64,000 nucleotides of DNA from Ursus arctos (GCF_023065955.2 NW_026622886.1:14890001-14954000), one strand, 5' to 3'. Counted from the stretch's first letter, positions 12,836 through 24,780 are shown. Made by a program: numbers and translations. Notes: generated by a model not told the origin, from the letters alone.

Positions 12836-13978
12836 TTCATTGTTCCTTTCAATTATAACATTTTATGATACACTGTTTTGGTATTTGTGGCTCGGTTATG
12901 TACTATGATGCTACAATTCTGAAATTTGGATTTTCATCTAGAGTGTAATAGCTCTTTAAATTACCCACGGATTTTTAAAATTAGAGATGGTTTACTCAGT
13001 CCTGCCCCCTCCCTTCCCTCATTTTATAGATGGAGAAATAAGTCCATTCTGCATAAATGACATAATGATCACTTAGATATTAAGGTGGGGCTGTGTTTAG
13101 AGTTTATGTGTTTCAGTTCTAAATGCATGCTTTTACCAATACTCTACATTATCTTCCTTTTGTGGCTCTATGCACATCAGTTTTCTAAACTTTTGCTGGC
13201 TTTTCTCTGTTCTATTATTTATTTCTGGGCTGCCTCCCATTATCATCAACTTGTGTGTTCACATAGAATGCTAATTTTAATATTGGCTTAAGAAAAGATA
13301 TTTGAAGGAGAAAAAAATGTCATAGTATATATCTCAGACCAGAGAAGAATGGTTTTTTTCTTTTCTTTGCCTCTGCTATTCTCACTTAGCAAGGTAGTGA
13401 GCAATTGATTATTTTGTATTCTTCCCAAGCAAGCCTTAGCAGTCAGCACAGAAACATCATTTCCATGTTTGTTGCGATTGTTGTTGTAGCCATCAGCTGT
13501 AGATTGTTTCCGAAAACATTATGATTTCTAGGCTAAAGTTCACAGAATCACAGAGCTAGCAGTAATATTACAGGGATGTGTAGCTTCTTATTTTGCTTGG
13601 AACACAGGCTTTTCTCCTACCCTCAACATACAGTCTAAGCCTTCATACGATTAAGCCTGTTTTATATCCTCTTACTTTGTATGTTTTATTGGGGGCTCTT
13701 GTTTATCAGCTCTAGTTAATCCACAAGTGGAGCAGCATTTTGTACCTGAAATACATTATTTCATAATGAACAATTCATCCTCACTCAGCTAAATCAGAAC
13801 ACAATAGAAAATGTACTTCTGTTAGTGATTTCCTGGATCATTTGTAATTGCAGATTAGAAAATTATTACCTTCAAATGATAGAAAAAAACGTGGTCAGTA
13901 GAACAAAATCCACTAGCAATTGATTGTAAGTTATTTCAGTAGATAGGCAAGAGACCTATCTGTTTTTCTTTTTTATAA
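12836..13978. other. Intronic sequence without recognised gene
   Basis: Mixed-composition intron. I see no repeat or gene that I can support. Confidence 0.5.
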
Positions 13979-13979
13979 T

Positions 13980-14210
13980 ATGAAGGATTCATTTTCTCTC
14001 TCATGTATTTTTGCTACAAATTTGGTTCTCTTCTCTTCTGAAGAGACATTAGACAGCCAGCTGGCTTGCCTTTCTGCCTTTCTTCTTCCCTCTCTCCCTC
14101 CTTCCTCCACTTTATTCCTCCCTATCTCTTTCCCTTTTTCCTTCCTTCCTCTGTCCCATGTTCTTTCTCTTCCTCTCTCCTTTCCTTTCCTCTTTTCTTC
14201 TTTAATAATA
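13980..14210. repeat. Pyrimidine-rich low-complexity tract
   Basis: On the + strand the segment from about 14070 to 14205 is almost pure C/T (TTCC/CTCC/TTTC blocks). Both-strand open frames here are by-products of the low complexity. Confidence 0.85.
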
Positions 14211-15576
14211 ATCCTACTGTTCACTATAAGGTTTTACTGAACATGTGTATTCGTATTTCAGTTCTCCTTCTCTTAGCAAATTATTCCTTTTCTTTTTGTT
14301 AAGTTTCATCTCATTAAACTGTATTGGGCACACTGTGATTCTTGGATGCTGTTTTGAGAACTGTCAGCACTAAATCGTTATCGTTTATATCTTCAAAATA
14401 TGTATATTCTTTGTTGTGTGTGGGCTTTAAGTATTTGCTGTTCTTGCTTTTCATTCTTTAAATATTTAATGCTTGAATCCTAGACTCCATTATCTGAAAT
14501 CCAAACAGTAGCTCAAATTATTAATATCTAGAATCCAGATAGTAATTTATGTGTATTTTTGATTTACTCTTTCTTAAGTTTTCTAATGAAAGAAGAGAAC
14601 TTCATATAAAAATTTATATAGTCTGGTCCATGAACTTTTTCTTTGGATAACCTAGAAATAACTTTGATCTGATTGCTTCTTTCCTGGATAAGGATATTAA
14701 GTAGCTAAAATTTGCTCTTGTTCATTCTCCCTGGAAATCTATGAGAGTGAATTCAGTATAAAAAGGTGCTCCAGTTAGAAAATGGAGTGGATTGTCCTAA
14801 AGTCTTTTGACCATATCAAACACGTTTGCAACTCTATTTCTGTTAGGGAGAAGTAAAATCTTCAAGAAAGTCTGAAATCAAAAGGGCATTAATTAATGTG
14901 GGAATTTCATTAGTTTGTTAAATACTATATCCATATGAAGATGATTTGCATTTATTTCAAAGTTCTTTGGACTACTAACGAGAGAGGATGGAACAAAATA
15001 AATGTCTTTGGTTATGATTTAATTATAGGGAAATTTGCTTTTGAAGTAAAGAAATTTGAATGTTGAACCTTCCCAATTAACTTAATTTTGCCCAGAACAT
15101 ATCCAGAAACTTCTTAAAAGATATTTCATATGAATTAGAAGTGTATTTATATCTATCAGAAATCAAAACAAATATAGTAGCAAAAATCAATACTTTTAGA
15201 ATTCCTATTTTTACCTGAACTTATATATTAGCCTCAAGCTGTAAAATGTTGCAGTGATTTAAATTGCATTATTATTAAATTTAATTAGATATTTTATTTT
15301 ACTCCTGGGAAATGGAGTTGTTTCTTCTGTGAGCTCATCGACCACATTTACTTTAGGATTTTAGAGCAGTTTGTATTTATGAAATGCTATATATAAGAAA
15401 GAATGTCACTTTATGATCAACATATAGACGTTACTTCACTGTTTGCTATTTTATGAACGTTGTTCATCAGTATAACTTAATATTTCATGCCTAGTAACCA
15501 AGCACAGTCAACAAGTTCATTTGTTGATACCTCTGAAAGATATAAGGTACAACTTAAATAAAAATGAAAATCAATA
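14211..15576. other. Intronic sequence without recognised gene
   Basis: AT-rich intron with no recognisable feature. Confidence 0.5.
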
Positions 15577-15770
15577 GGGCACCTGCGTGGCTCAGTCAGT
15601 TAAGCATCTGACTTCAGCTCAGGTCATGATCCCAGGGTCCTGGGATTAGGTCTTGCATCAGGCTCCCTACTCAGTGGAGAGTCTGCTTCTCTGTCTACCC
15701 TTACCCCCTGCTCATGATCTCTCTCTCACTCTTTCTCTCTCAAATAAATAAATAAAATTAAAAAAAAAAA
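15577..15770 (+). mobile_element. SINEC copy
   Basis: Starts 'gggcacctgcgtggctcagt', has 'caggtcatgatcccagggtc' and ends with CT-rich, AAATAAA and A-tail parts. First of three plus-strand SINEs within 1 kb. Confidence 0.93.
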
Positions 15771-16118
15771 GAAAATACTGATTTCGGTAAGATCTTAATG
15801 TTAAATACCAATATAGTTTAGATATTAAAAATAGGACCTGAAATTTAATTTATTCTTAATGAATATGGAGATAAAGGGCCTGCTTAATACATTGTTACTT
15901 GTGATATACATGGATACATCATAAGATGTATAAATGACAGTTGGTTAATATTTTATTTATGATTCAATAAAACTGACAGGTACATTTTTATCAGAAAATA
16001 TGTTTTCACATTAGAAATCTGAGCCATGACAGGTTATTAGCTGCTATGTCTGAATAAGATGAAAGGTACACCTTAAATAAAAATTTAAAATAAATTTAAA
16101 TTCAAAAATGAACAAGTT

Positions 16119-16331
16119 TGGGGCACCTGAGTGACTCAGTTGGTTAAGCATCTGACTTTTGATTTTGGCTCAGGTCATGATCTCAGGGTTGTGGGATGGA
16201 GCCCCCTGCAGGGCTCTCTGCTCAGGGGGGAGTCTGCTTCTCTCCTTCTCCTTCTCCCTCTGCCTCTTCTCTTGCTGGCATGCGTGCGCTCTCTCTCTCT
16301 CTCTCTCTCTCAAATAAATCTTTTAAAAAAT
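16119..16331 (+). mobile_element. SINEC copy with (CT)n tract
   Basis: Starts 'ggggcacctgagtgactcag', carries a (CT)n run at 16291-16311 and ends 'caaataaatcttttaaaaaa'. Duplication is weak (aacaagttt / aacaaattt). Confidence 0.92.
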
Positions 16332-16376
16332 AACAAATTTAGTAACACATATATATTTAAAAAATGTAAATAGAGG

Positions 16377-16578
16377 GGAGCCTAGGTGGCCCAGTCGATT
16401 AAGCCTCTGCCTTCAGCTTGGTTCATGATCCCAGGATCCTGGGATGTAGCCCAGATTGAGTCGATTGAGTTGGGCTCCCTGCTCAGTGGGGAGTCTGCTT
16501 TTCCCTCTCCCTCCCCACACTTGTGCTTTCTATTTATCTCACTCGCTTTCTCAAATAAATAAAGTCTTTAAAAAAAGA
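16377..16578 (+). mobile_element. SINEC copy, diverged
   Basis: Starts 'ggagcctaggtggcccagtc'. It has a local duplication around 'gattgagtcgattgagt' (16455-16471) and ends with AAATAAATAAAGTCTTT and an A-tail. Confidence 0.9.
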
Positions 16579-17204
16579 AAATATAATTGTGTTTAGTTGG
16601 GATTGTTTTGTTCACCAAAGGCAATTTCATAGGCATACAGTTTATTCTTTTCAGAATTAAATATTAGGTAGTGGTAATATGACACAATACAAACGTGAGT
16701 TAAATTAGTTTTTTCACTGTTTCATCAATCTTCCTGATAAATAATGAACGTATACCACATATATTATTAGAAAATTTCAACAAGAATTGAGCCAAAGAAC
16801 AAATTAAACTCTGAATGGATTTCATGAGAGTAAAAGAAAATAGGATTGATAAACCCAATAAACTTTCCTCTTTATCCTTTGAAAGTAAATGCTTTTAGAA
16901 GTTTCATATTATGTTTTTAATTGGTTAGGCATTGAGGAATAAAGTTAAAACTCTTCACATAAGTAACTTTCTCTGATATATGAATTTGGAGAAGGCTGTT
17001 TTGTGAATAGTGTAAATTCTACTTTTTAGATCCAGATAATTAACTGCTTTCTTTTGGTATTATTTTACCTTTTATTTAAATGCTGAAGTGTTTCATTTAA
17101 AAAAATCACTGGGATTGCTTAACATTGCTGTAGCTTGCCTTGAGAATATTGTTTGTTTGTATACAATTTTACAGTCATACCTATTTTTTATTTGATTCAC
17201 ACCA
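16579..17204. other. Intronic sequence without recognised gene
   Basis: AT-rich; nothing recognised. Confidence 0.5.
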
Positions 17205-17350
17205 ACCCTTTTGAGACTGGCAGGAAGATTTAGTCTCTGAATTCTATTTTAGCAATATCTGAAAGACTGACAGAGGCTATTTGATTTGCCCAAAGTAACC
17301 AAATTAGTAAGTAGTAGAAAGTTGGAACTTTAAAGCAAATATTCTGATTT
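17205..17350 (-). repeat. MIR SINE remnant
   Basis: Reverse MIR text: 'ctgacagaggctatttgatt' then 'tgcccaaagtaaccaaatta', 'gtaagtagtagaaagttgga'. Diverged. Confidence 0.55.
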
Positions 17351-17560
17351 TTAACTGCTTTTTTAATTCATTGGTATTGAATCTTTCTTACCAAATTGTA
17401 GTTATTTATCTCAGAATAGAAGACCCTATATAGTAACTTTTGCATGGCAGAGATGAGGAGAAATATGTGCACTTGACAACCTTCAAGGGTCCGTCTGATT
17501 TTCAGATTTGTTTTTGCAAAGGTGATTTGCTGGAAGCATTTTTATTTTTAAAGGATTTTG

Positions 17561-17614
17561 TTTTCTTTCTTTCTTTCCTTTCTTTTCTTTCTTTTTTCTT
17601 TCTTTTTTCTTTCT

Positions 17615-17666
<52 letters not shown>

Positions 17667-17690
17667 TCCAACTTTCTTTCTTTCTTTTTT
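17561..17690. repeat. (TTTC)n microsatellite from a SINE tail
   Basis: About 125 bp of TTTC units, pure from about 17617 to 17668, interrupted elsewhere. It sits between the left duplication and the SINE body, so it is the expanded A-rich tail of the SINE at 17690. Confidence 0.95.
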
Positions 17691-17879
17691 TAAAGATTTT
17701 ATTTATTTATTTGACAGAGAGAGACAGCCAGCGAGAGAGGGAACACAAGCAGGGGGAGTGGGAGAGGAAGAAGCAGGCTCCCAGTGGAGGAGCCTGATGT
17801 GGGGCTCCATCCCAGAACCACCGGGATCATGCCCTGAGCCGAAGGCAGACGCTTAACGACTGAGCCACCCAGGTGCCTC
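17690..17879 (-). mobile_element. Young SINEC copy with expanded tail
   Basis: Full-length minus-strand SINE ('gacagccagcgagagaggga', 'tgagccacccaggtgcc'). Perfect 18-bp duplication 'ttaaaggattttgttttc' at 17548-17565 and 17880-17897 encloses body plus (TTTC)n. Confidence 0.95.
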
Positions 17880-17934
17880 TTAAAGGATTTTGTTTTCACT
17901 TGGGACAAGAACTAATATTTTTGTACAGTGTTTT

Positions 17935-18140
17935 ACTATTTATTGAGTGGCATCTCTTCTGTGATCTTATTTAGAGCTCTTACCAGTCATGACCAGTAGG
18001 TGTTATTATTATTACAATATCCCCTACAGAAAAGAAAAAGAAAGACAAGACTAAGTAATTTCTCTAGGGTCACATCATTAGGTAGTTTGTGTAGCTAGGA
18101 CTCAGATCCAAATCTTCTAAATTCAGGTTTTATAAAATAA
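17935..18140 (-). repeat. MIR SINE remnant
   Basis: Reverse MIR order: 'ggtgttattattattacaat', a linker, 'aagtaatttctctagggtca', then 'gtgtagctaggactcagatc'. Confidence 0.7.
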
Positions 18141-18299
18141 TACCGGTTCTTAAAAAGAATATTAAAGTGAGATTTTATTCTTATTTTCTCTGAAATCGTA
18201 GCATTAGAAAATTTAGGACTCCTTGGAACTTTCTAAATATTTCTACAACATATTCTTGGTTCTTTCATCATGATTTCATGCATTTATCTATTAAGTCCA

Positions 18300-18800
18300 A
18301 TGTTTCATATGTGGGGGAGAAAGAATAATTTTCCCTTTCCCTTCTAGGTTATTAGCTGAGGAACCCCCACTCCCCCCATAATAAAAAGGTAGATTAACAG
18401 GAGAAAGAAGTTTAGGATTATGTATGCCTCTTGTGTATACAGGGGAGATACCCAGAAAAACTGAGCTAACTCTCTTTAATGGCCCCTGATACTACCTTAA
18501 AAACTATTTCCTGCTAAACATAAAATAGATGTTTGTTAAGGGGAACTAGTTATGGGAGGTTATTAGGAAAAGCAAAATAAACAAGTTATGGGGTTGTTAC
18601 TCAGATTTAAGCTTCTGCCTTCTCCTTTGATAAGAGTTTCTAGAGATTTAGAGTCCATTATTTTCTGGTACAAAGAGGGAGACTCCCTTACAAATGGAGT
18701 TTTCCTTATAGATAAAAATGTCTCTTATAAAAGGGTGACTTTATTCCGTTTTCAGAGGTTTAACAACATCTACTCTTTCTTAAAAGCAATCAACCGATTA
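18300..18800. repeat. Possible unclassified interspersed repeat
   Basis: Higher complexity and different composition from the surrounding intron ('gaacccccactccccccata', 'tctagagatttagagtccat'). It gives me an impression of a known carnivore repeat, but I cannot name the family or fix its ends. Unsupported by duplication. Confidence 0.3.
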
Positions 18801-18920
18801 AGGAGGGCACGTATTGCATGGAGCACTGGGTGTTATATGCAAACAATGAATCATGGAACACTTCATTAAAAACTAATGATGCACTGTGTGGTGACTAACA
18901 TATCATAATTAAAAAATAAT
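18801..18920 (+). mobile_element. Very short 5'-truncated L1 (3' UTR end)
   Basis: 'gagggcacgtattgcatgga' to 'gcactgtgtggtgactaaca' matches the terminal 110 bp of the L1 at 39165-39275, followed by a short A-rich tail. 'aatcaacc' occurs on both sides as a possible duplication. Confidence 0.88.
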
Positions 18921-19249
18921 AATCAACCAAAAATAATCATTATGCCAAAGAGGTATGTTTTGGGGTGGTATATTCTGTTCTCCTTTACAAGTTTAGACTA
19001 CATTCTGGGCATTCATTATATTTTACCATTTACTGTAATGTTGGTATCATGTCTATTTTGTGTGTGTCGGGGGGGGTAGCTATTAGATTTCTAACTTCTA
19101 TTCAAACTTCCTCCAATTTTTCTTGTTATTTTACATTTAATGTCTGGCTTCATGAAATATTTAAATTTAGCTCTTTGTGTTACATTCGTTCTTGCTACCA
19201 GTGATTTGTTATATATGAGAAACAACTTTAGAATTTATTGTAACTGTAT

Positions 19250-19256
19250 GTATATA

Positions 19257-19305
<49 letters not shown>

Positions 19306-19334
19306 ACTGTATGTGTATATATATATATATATTA
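19250..19334. repeat. (TA)n microsatellite, two blocks
   Basis: A first TA run (about 19250-19302) and a second (19317-19332) are separated by 'gtaactgtatg', which also precedes the first block, suggesting a local duplication of unit plus array. Confidence 0.95.
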
Positions 19335-19847
19335 GTAGATCTGTCTGGGATTTCATTTTGTGAGTTAATAGAATTTGCTTCATAAATGCTTCCAAGTAAA
19401 AATTCAGTTTTTGTTTAGAATTACTGTTTTTGATTGGTTGATACAAAATTCAATATAATGTGTACCAAAAATTAATAAGTCATCTTGAGATTGAGTATTG
19501 CACTTCAGAATTTTTACTTTGAAAACTTGGTGGGGATTGAGTACAAAATGCTTATAGGTAGGGTATATTGAGTATGAATTGATACTGGATCAGTGGTGAA
19601 ACCTGTCTCATGAAAGAATTTCCTTCTTGAAATTTTTTCTTAAGCTTGCAACAGAGAGGTGAAGGAGTGCAGAAGTATGAATAGCACATATTCAAAATAC
19701 GTTGTATGCCATGGCTGAAAAGTTATTAACCCCCCCTTTTTCTACTGCGCTGTCTGCTTTCTCTTTTATATGCATCTTCAATTCCTTATTCCAAATCTGT
19801 ATAGGAATGATGCATAAATTACCTAAATGTCTCTTAGTAGTATGATC

Positions 19848-19884
19848 TTTGTGTGTATGTGTGTGTGTGTTTGTGTGTGTGTGA
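19848..19884. repeat. Short (GT)n tract
   Basis: Interrupted GT dinucleotide run of about 35 bp. Confidence 0.9.
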
Positions 19885-20287
19885 ATAAGGAGTTTGCTTA
19901 TCCTCCGCTTTTCCTTCACACTAAATCTCAGGTAGGGGCTATTTGAGAAAAATCTCCTTTTTAAAAAAAAAATGGGAAGAAGAATTTTTAGAAAATGTTT
20001 TATTTATTTTATTCAATTATGAAATTAGATAAATTTTCCTAAATGAATTCCATTAAGTGCTTTCATTGGTTAGTCCGTGCTCTGTGTGTGTATGTGTGGT
20101 GGTGGTTTTCCAGGTAAGTAAAATAGCCAAACGTGAATAGGCTAACTCTTACACCAAATTTTATATCTCCTACTCTAAATTTCCAGTCAGCATCTAGTAC
20201 TCTTTCGTAATTATCTGTTCAATGAAATCTGTGTGTTTAGCATATTTTCTTTTCTGTTCTTCTTCTTTTTATTTTTTTTCCTTCCAG

Positions 20288-20444
20288 GGACATAGTTCTC
20301 AAACTACTTCAGTATGAGGCATCAACAAATGTAGCAGACAACAAAGGTTATTTTCCCATTCATCTGGCTGCCTGGAAAGGAGATGTAGAAATTGTGAAGA
20401 TTCTTATTCATCATGGACCATCACATTCCAGAGTCAATGAACAG
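20288..20444 (+). CDS. ANKS1B: ANKS1B coding exon (likely exon 3), ankyrin repeats
   Basis: A 157-nt exon, acceptor TTTCCTTCCAG, entering with the last base of the split lysine codon and ending in phase 0 after CAG. Its 52 whole codons finish the first repeat ([20 protein letters not shown]) and encode the second ([20 protein letters not shown], then [12 protein letters not shown]). The [11 protein letters not shown] and V-x-I-L motifs are typical of the paired ankyrin helices. The donor is GTGCAG, poor at +4 to +6 against GTRAGT, and reading runs open for 56 more codons into the intron. Length is not a multiple of three, so skipping it alone would break the frame. Confidence 0.94.
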
Positions 20445-22189
20445 GTGCAGTTGTCAAATATTTGCTCATGCTGTAGTTCTTCTAGAGGTTTGCAAAGGCA
20501 AAGCCACATTGAAGAATTGATTATTTCTGTCATTACCCTGCCAAAGACATTTTCAGTGTTAAATTTCCTAAAGGACAAATTGAAAAATTCTTTGGCACTT
20601 GTATTAGGTACATAGGTACTAAGCTGGGCATTTGTAAAGATATTTGTTAACAAGAGAATACCACATAAAGGAAGTAACTAATATTTTTGCCTATGTTATA
20701 TAAGCATCCATTTTGTAGTTTTTGAATATTTAAAGATAGAACAGAATTCACATTTGTAATATGAATTAGAGATTTTCTTAGTAAAATTTTAAAACAATGA
20801 TGATGGATTCATTTGCATAATGCTTCCATTTACATTTACTTCCACAGTAAATACACTTTTGTGAATCAAAATGCAAAATACAGTAATACAATTGGTAGTC
20901 ACATATTAAGTTAAAAATTTCCTGTATGTATTCCCAGCATATGTTGAGTAAACACAGCAGCAATATACTGACAGATGAAGTAAAAATATTTTCAAGTGCT
21001 AATATCCATATTACATGTAACTGACATATTAAAAAAGGAATGCCGTTTTCAGTATTCTAAATAAGTAAGACCACAGACTTATGAAAGTAAAATACAGGCC
21101 TCTAATACAGTATGATAACAAACATCTTGAGCTCGGCATGCCCCCTACTGTTCCCATTTTGTAAAACTATATTTGAAAACCAGCATGCAGTCCAACAATT
21201 GAATTACAACCATGGCATTAAGCTGCAGGTTGGCAGTTGTCCAGTATCAATGCAAGTGGTTACTCTAGGGCAAGCACATCTAATAAAGCGCAATTAGCAT
21301 AGTGTTCAAATGAATACAGACTTTGCAGGCCTTTGACTGGAATTCAGACTAAAGAATAAAGTAATACTGGCACTAGCTACAAACACCAAAGGGATGAAAA
21401 ATACATTTTTCCCCAGAAAAATGCGGTTTTAGAAATAAAGTTCCTCTAAGTAGGAAAAATGTTTTATTGATTGGAAGTGTCTTATTACTAATTATCACAA
21501 AATTTCTATGTTTATAGGTTACAAAATGAAGTGTATTTTTATGTGAATACATTCATAAATTCAATCTTTAAAAAATCCTATCTTTATCAGCATATCATGC
21601 TAAAGGGAAATTTATGGGAATGCTGTTCTGTTTTTCAGGAAATCAAAAGTTAAAAGATCATTTGTGGGATGAGCCATCTGGTGGTTATTCTTAAAACTGT
21701 CTGAATGCCCCAAAGTGAACCTGAAATAATGAGATGGAAAAACAATCCAAGGTTAAACAAGAGGATATTAGCTTTTATAAGCAAAATTTTTTTTAAGTGA
21801 CATGAAAATAAGAAAAAACACTTAGAATTCATTTGTTTTTGAAAGTTTCTTTGTCTTGTGGTTTCTACTGAAAATAAATTGAAAATTTCTTGAGATTTTT
21901 AATACCATGCTTTCTGTATTTGTTTGTTATGCATATAGTACTTCTTTAGTGCTTACGTATTTCTGTCATTTAGTGTCATTTCTCCTAAGTTTCTGATGTG
22001 GGAATTTTATTTTTGTAAAAGTAACTTTTCATTTTAGCTTTACTTCTTTTTTTCTCCCTCTGAAGGGGTAGAAATGTACTAGTTACTTATAAACCTTTAT
22101 GTATTTAAGCAACAGAGGGGAGAATTGAAAATAATAAAGGTATATTGAGACATGGTACTTGACATACCAAGTACCATGTTAAGCACTTT
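20445..22189 (+). other. Intron after the 20288 exon, mostly unique
   Basis: Unusually repeat-poor for this window. The first 168 bases stay open in the exon frame (stop at 20613-20615). AATAAA occurs at 21282 and 21355. The stretch 21040-21370 has mixed composition unlike neutral AT-rich intron. Confidence 0.5.
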
Positions 22190-22350
22190 TACCTATAATA
22201 TGTTATTTAATTAATTCTCACAACCCTTGAAGTGATATCATCACTCCCATTTTATAGATGAGAAATCAGGCTCAGTAAAGCTAAATAACTCATCTAAGGC
22301 CACACATTATTACTGAGTGACTAAAACTCAGACTTGGACTTTAATTCCAG
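22190..22350 (-). repeat. MIR SINE remnant
   Basis: 'cactcccattttatagatga', 'gaaatcaggctcagtaaagc', 'ggccacacattattactgag': the reverse MIR core. Confidence 0.8.
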
Positions 22351-22379
22351 AGCCCTCCACAATAGCACATTGGTATTGT

Positions 22380-22615
22380 CATCATAAATCCCGTCACTTA
22401 TGGATTGTTTACTATATGCCAGGCAGTGTGCAGAGTACTTCATCTGTTATCTTACAAAGCTCTACTGCATCCTGACAAAGGATTAATTATTGTTCCTATT
22501 TTATATATGGGAAGCTACCTTAGATTAAATAACTTGCCCATGATATAACAGCTACTAAGAAATGCGCTTAGTATTTGAATCTGGGGTTTTCTAATGCAAA
22601 GCTCAAACTCTTAAC
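22380..22615 (-). repeat. MIR SINE remnant, second copy
   Basis: 'tactatatgccaggcagtgt', 'tgttcctattttatatatgg', 'aataacttgcccatgatata', 'gaatctggggttttctaatg'. Nearly full-length reverse MIR, about 30 bp after the previous one. Confidence 0.8.
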
Positions 22616-22672
22616 CAATCATGCTCCATGTTATGATAGTAAGATTATGTATAATTGCCAGCACTTAGTTCT

Positions 22673-22871
22673 TTTTTTTTTTTTTAAAGAATTTATTTAT
22701 TTATTTGACAGAGAGAGACAGCCAGCGAGAGAGGGAACACAGCAGGGGGAGTGGGAGAGGAAGAAGCAGGCTCCTAGGGGAGGAGCCTGATGTGGGGCTC
22801 GAACCCAGAACGCTGGGATCACGCCCTGAGCCGAAGGCAGATGCTTAACCACTGCGCTACCCAGGCGCCCC
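22673..22871 (-). mobile_element. Young SINEC copy
   Basis: Long T-run then 'gacagagagagacagccagc' and 'gctacccaggcgcccc'. Duplication gccag(c/g)acttagttct at 22657-22672 and 22872-22887. Confidence 0.95.
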
Positions 22872-23014
22872 GCCAGGACTTAGTTCTGATTTCTGAAAGT
22901 AGTCTTTGGTTTCTAATACAGCTTTCATTCAAAATAATTCTGTCTTATGTTTTGATATTTAAAGTTTCCAAAGCATTTTCCTTCATGTTATTCTTTTTGG
23001 TTTATAAGCTATAC

Positions 23015-23140
23015 TCTAAGGTTTATAGGGAGGGTAATATTCACATTTTGCAGATAAGATAGGTTCAGAGAGATCAAGTGGATTACTCTTGCTAATAAGT
23101 GTGTGTTAGCACTTCAACCTAGGTCACCATTCTATACTGC
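23015..23140 (-). repeat. MIR SINE remnant
   Basis: 'attcacattttgcagataag', 'ataggttcagagagatcaag', then 'agcacttcaacctaggtcac'. Confidence 0.7.
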
Positions 23141-24763
23141 CCTAGAATTAGTGGCCAATTTAGGACAATGTAATTTTGAAAACAAAGTAGACCTTGCCCT
23201 GATAATGGTTTTTATAATTGCTACAGCCTTCCTATTTTTTGTCAACTGATTTATTATTTCCTTTTTTTGATGTTATATGCGTTTGCATTTTATGTTTCTC
23301 TGTATATTCATCTCTTCCCCCCTTTACCTTCTTTTCCTCTTTTTTTTTTTTTAAACATTAGGGCAAAAACAAGAAGAGCCCTATCTCATAAGCATATTCC
23401 CATTTACCAAAACTCAAACCTAACTAATATTAGTTTCTATTAGTTTTACGTTGAAGCAAGATCTTTTGGTAAATAGCTTTTGCCAGCCAGTTTTGTTCTG
23501 CTACCCATTGTCTAGAAGTAGAAGTGTCCTATTTTTTTTAGGATACCCATTTGGTAAAAAAGAGGAAATTCAGATGCTCAAGAATGTTCATTGTAGACAT
23601 ACTAGCAATTATTAATCAGTGCTTCTTCATAGTCTGTATTTCAAGTCAGATTCTTTTAGATCACTTGTTAGTACAGACACATGTATACAATCATGCCTTT
23701 TATAAAGGTACCACAGTTGTGGTCTTCCTGATGTGACAGTACAAGTATGTGTTGATCATGGATAAACTTTATGAATATATTCTCCTGAGTAAGTTTGGCG
23801 TGATTGAAATAATTTTTCTTGAGATCCGAACAATCTAATTGGTGTTAATAGAGAAAGTTTCAATTTTGCACTTACAATTGCCTCTGCAAAGGTAGAGATG
23901 TGTTTGAGGAATCATTATTTTGTAGTTAGCTCTTCTTTTTCTCAAAGAAGTGCTGTGTTTTGAAAATTGAATTTCCTTCCACCCAAGGGAAAATTTGATT
24001 TGGTCAGAAGGCATATTTCTATATCATATTGCTATGGTATAGAGTAACAGATTGATTTTCTTATCAGGCTTATAAAACTTAGCCAGACAAGAAAAATCAG
24101 GTAATCTACACCTGTATAGACCTGTATGTGGTCAGTCTCTGTGAGGAAGTAGACTGTAGCAACACATTCAAACTAAGAGCAAGAATGACTCCTTCCAAAA
24201 TGATGGAAGAAACAGTGCCTTCAGCTGGATTCCCCATCTATCAGATCTTAATTTTTTTTTGATTGTCTCCAAGGAGTAAGTTTTTTTTCTGGGTTTGGCC
24301 TTCAAATGCACTCTTCTGATACTTTTATTTGGAAGGTAAGGTAGTAAGAAGTCTTTCATAGTGCTCATTAATTTTTTTTTTTTTTTTGGTCACTCCTCTC
24401 TTGAAGTTTTTAAATCTTCCCTCTGCTCTTAACTCTCTACTCTCAAAATCTGCATCCTTCAGCCAGAGCAAGTCTGAATTACTTTTGGGGACATTAAAAT
24501 TTGTTTGGGTATGAACCCTACTTGTCCTTTTATGTGGTCAGAGTAGCTATCTGAGTAGCTTGTGCGTATTACAACTCAGTTGGTGTTCTTTTGGGCAAAA
24601 TCTGTAGAAATTCTGCTTTCAGAACACTAATTTCCTGTTCTTCTCTGACAACATGGCAGTACTTGGCAGGCAGTGTGGTATAGGAGAAATGAGACAATGT
24701 ATATAGTTTTTAGACATTCTCCAAATGACAGTAGTAATGGTTGTTATCATGAAAGATGGTATT
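23141..24763. other. Intronic sequence without recognised gene
   Basis: Includes T-runs at about 23339-23352 and 24372-24388. Nothing else named. Confidence 0.5.
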
Positions 24764-24780
24764 AAGAGCAGTAACTTTGG

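Larger units (their letters stand above)
18921..20287 (+). other. Intron upstream of the 20288 exon
   Basis: Besides the two microsatellites there is a second GT-rich spot at 20082-20104 and the pyrimidine tract before the acceptor (20247-20285). No other gene signal. Confidence 0.55.

Noticed and set aside
13973..14302. Overlapping open frames on both strands
   Set aside because: Low-complexity pyrimidine tract; the proteins are runs of Leu/Ser/Pro or Lys/Arg/Glu without domains.
17440..17856. 138-codon frame rich in Phe/Leu/Ser
   Set aside because: Translation of the (TTTC)n repeat and the SINE body; not a gene.
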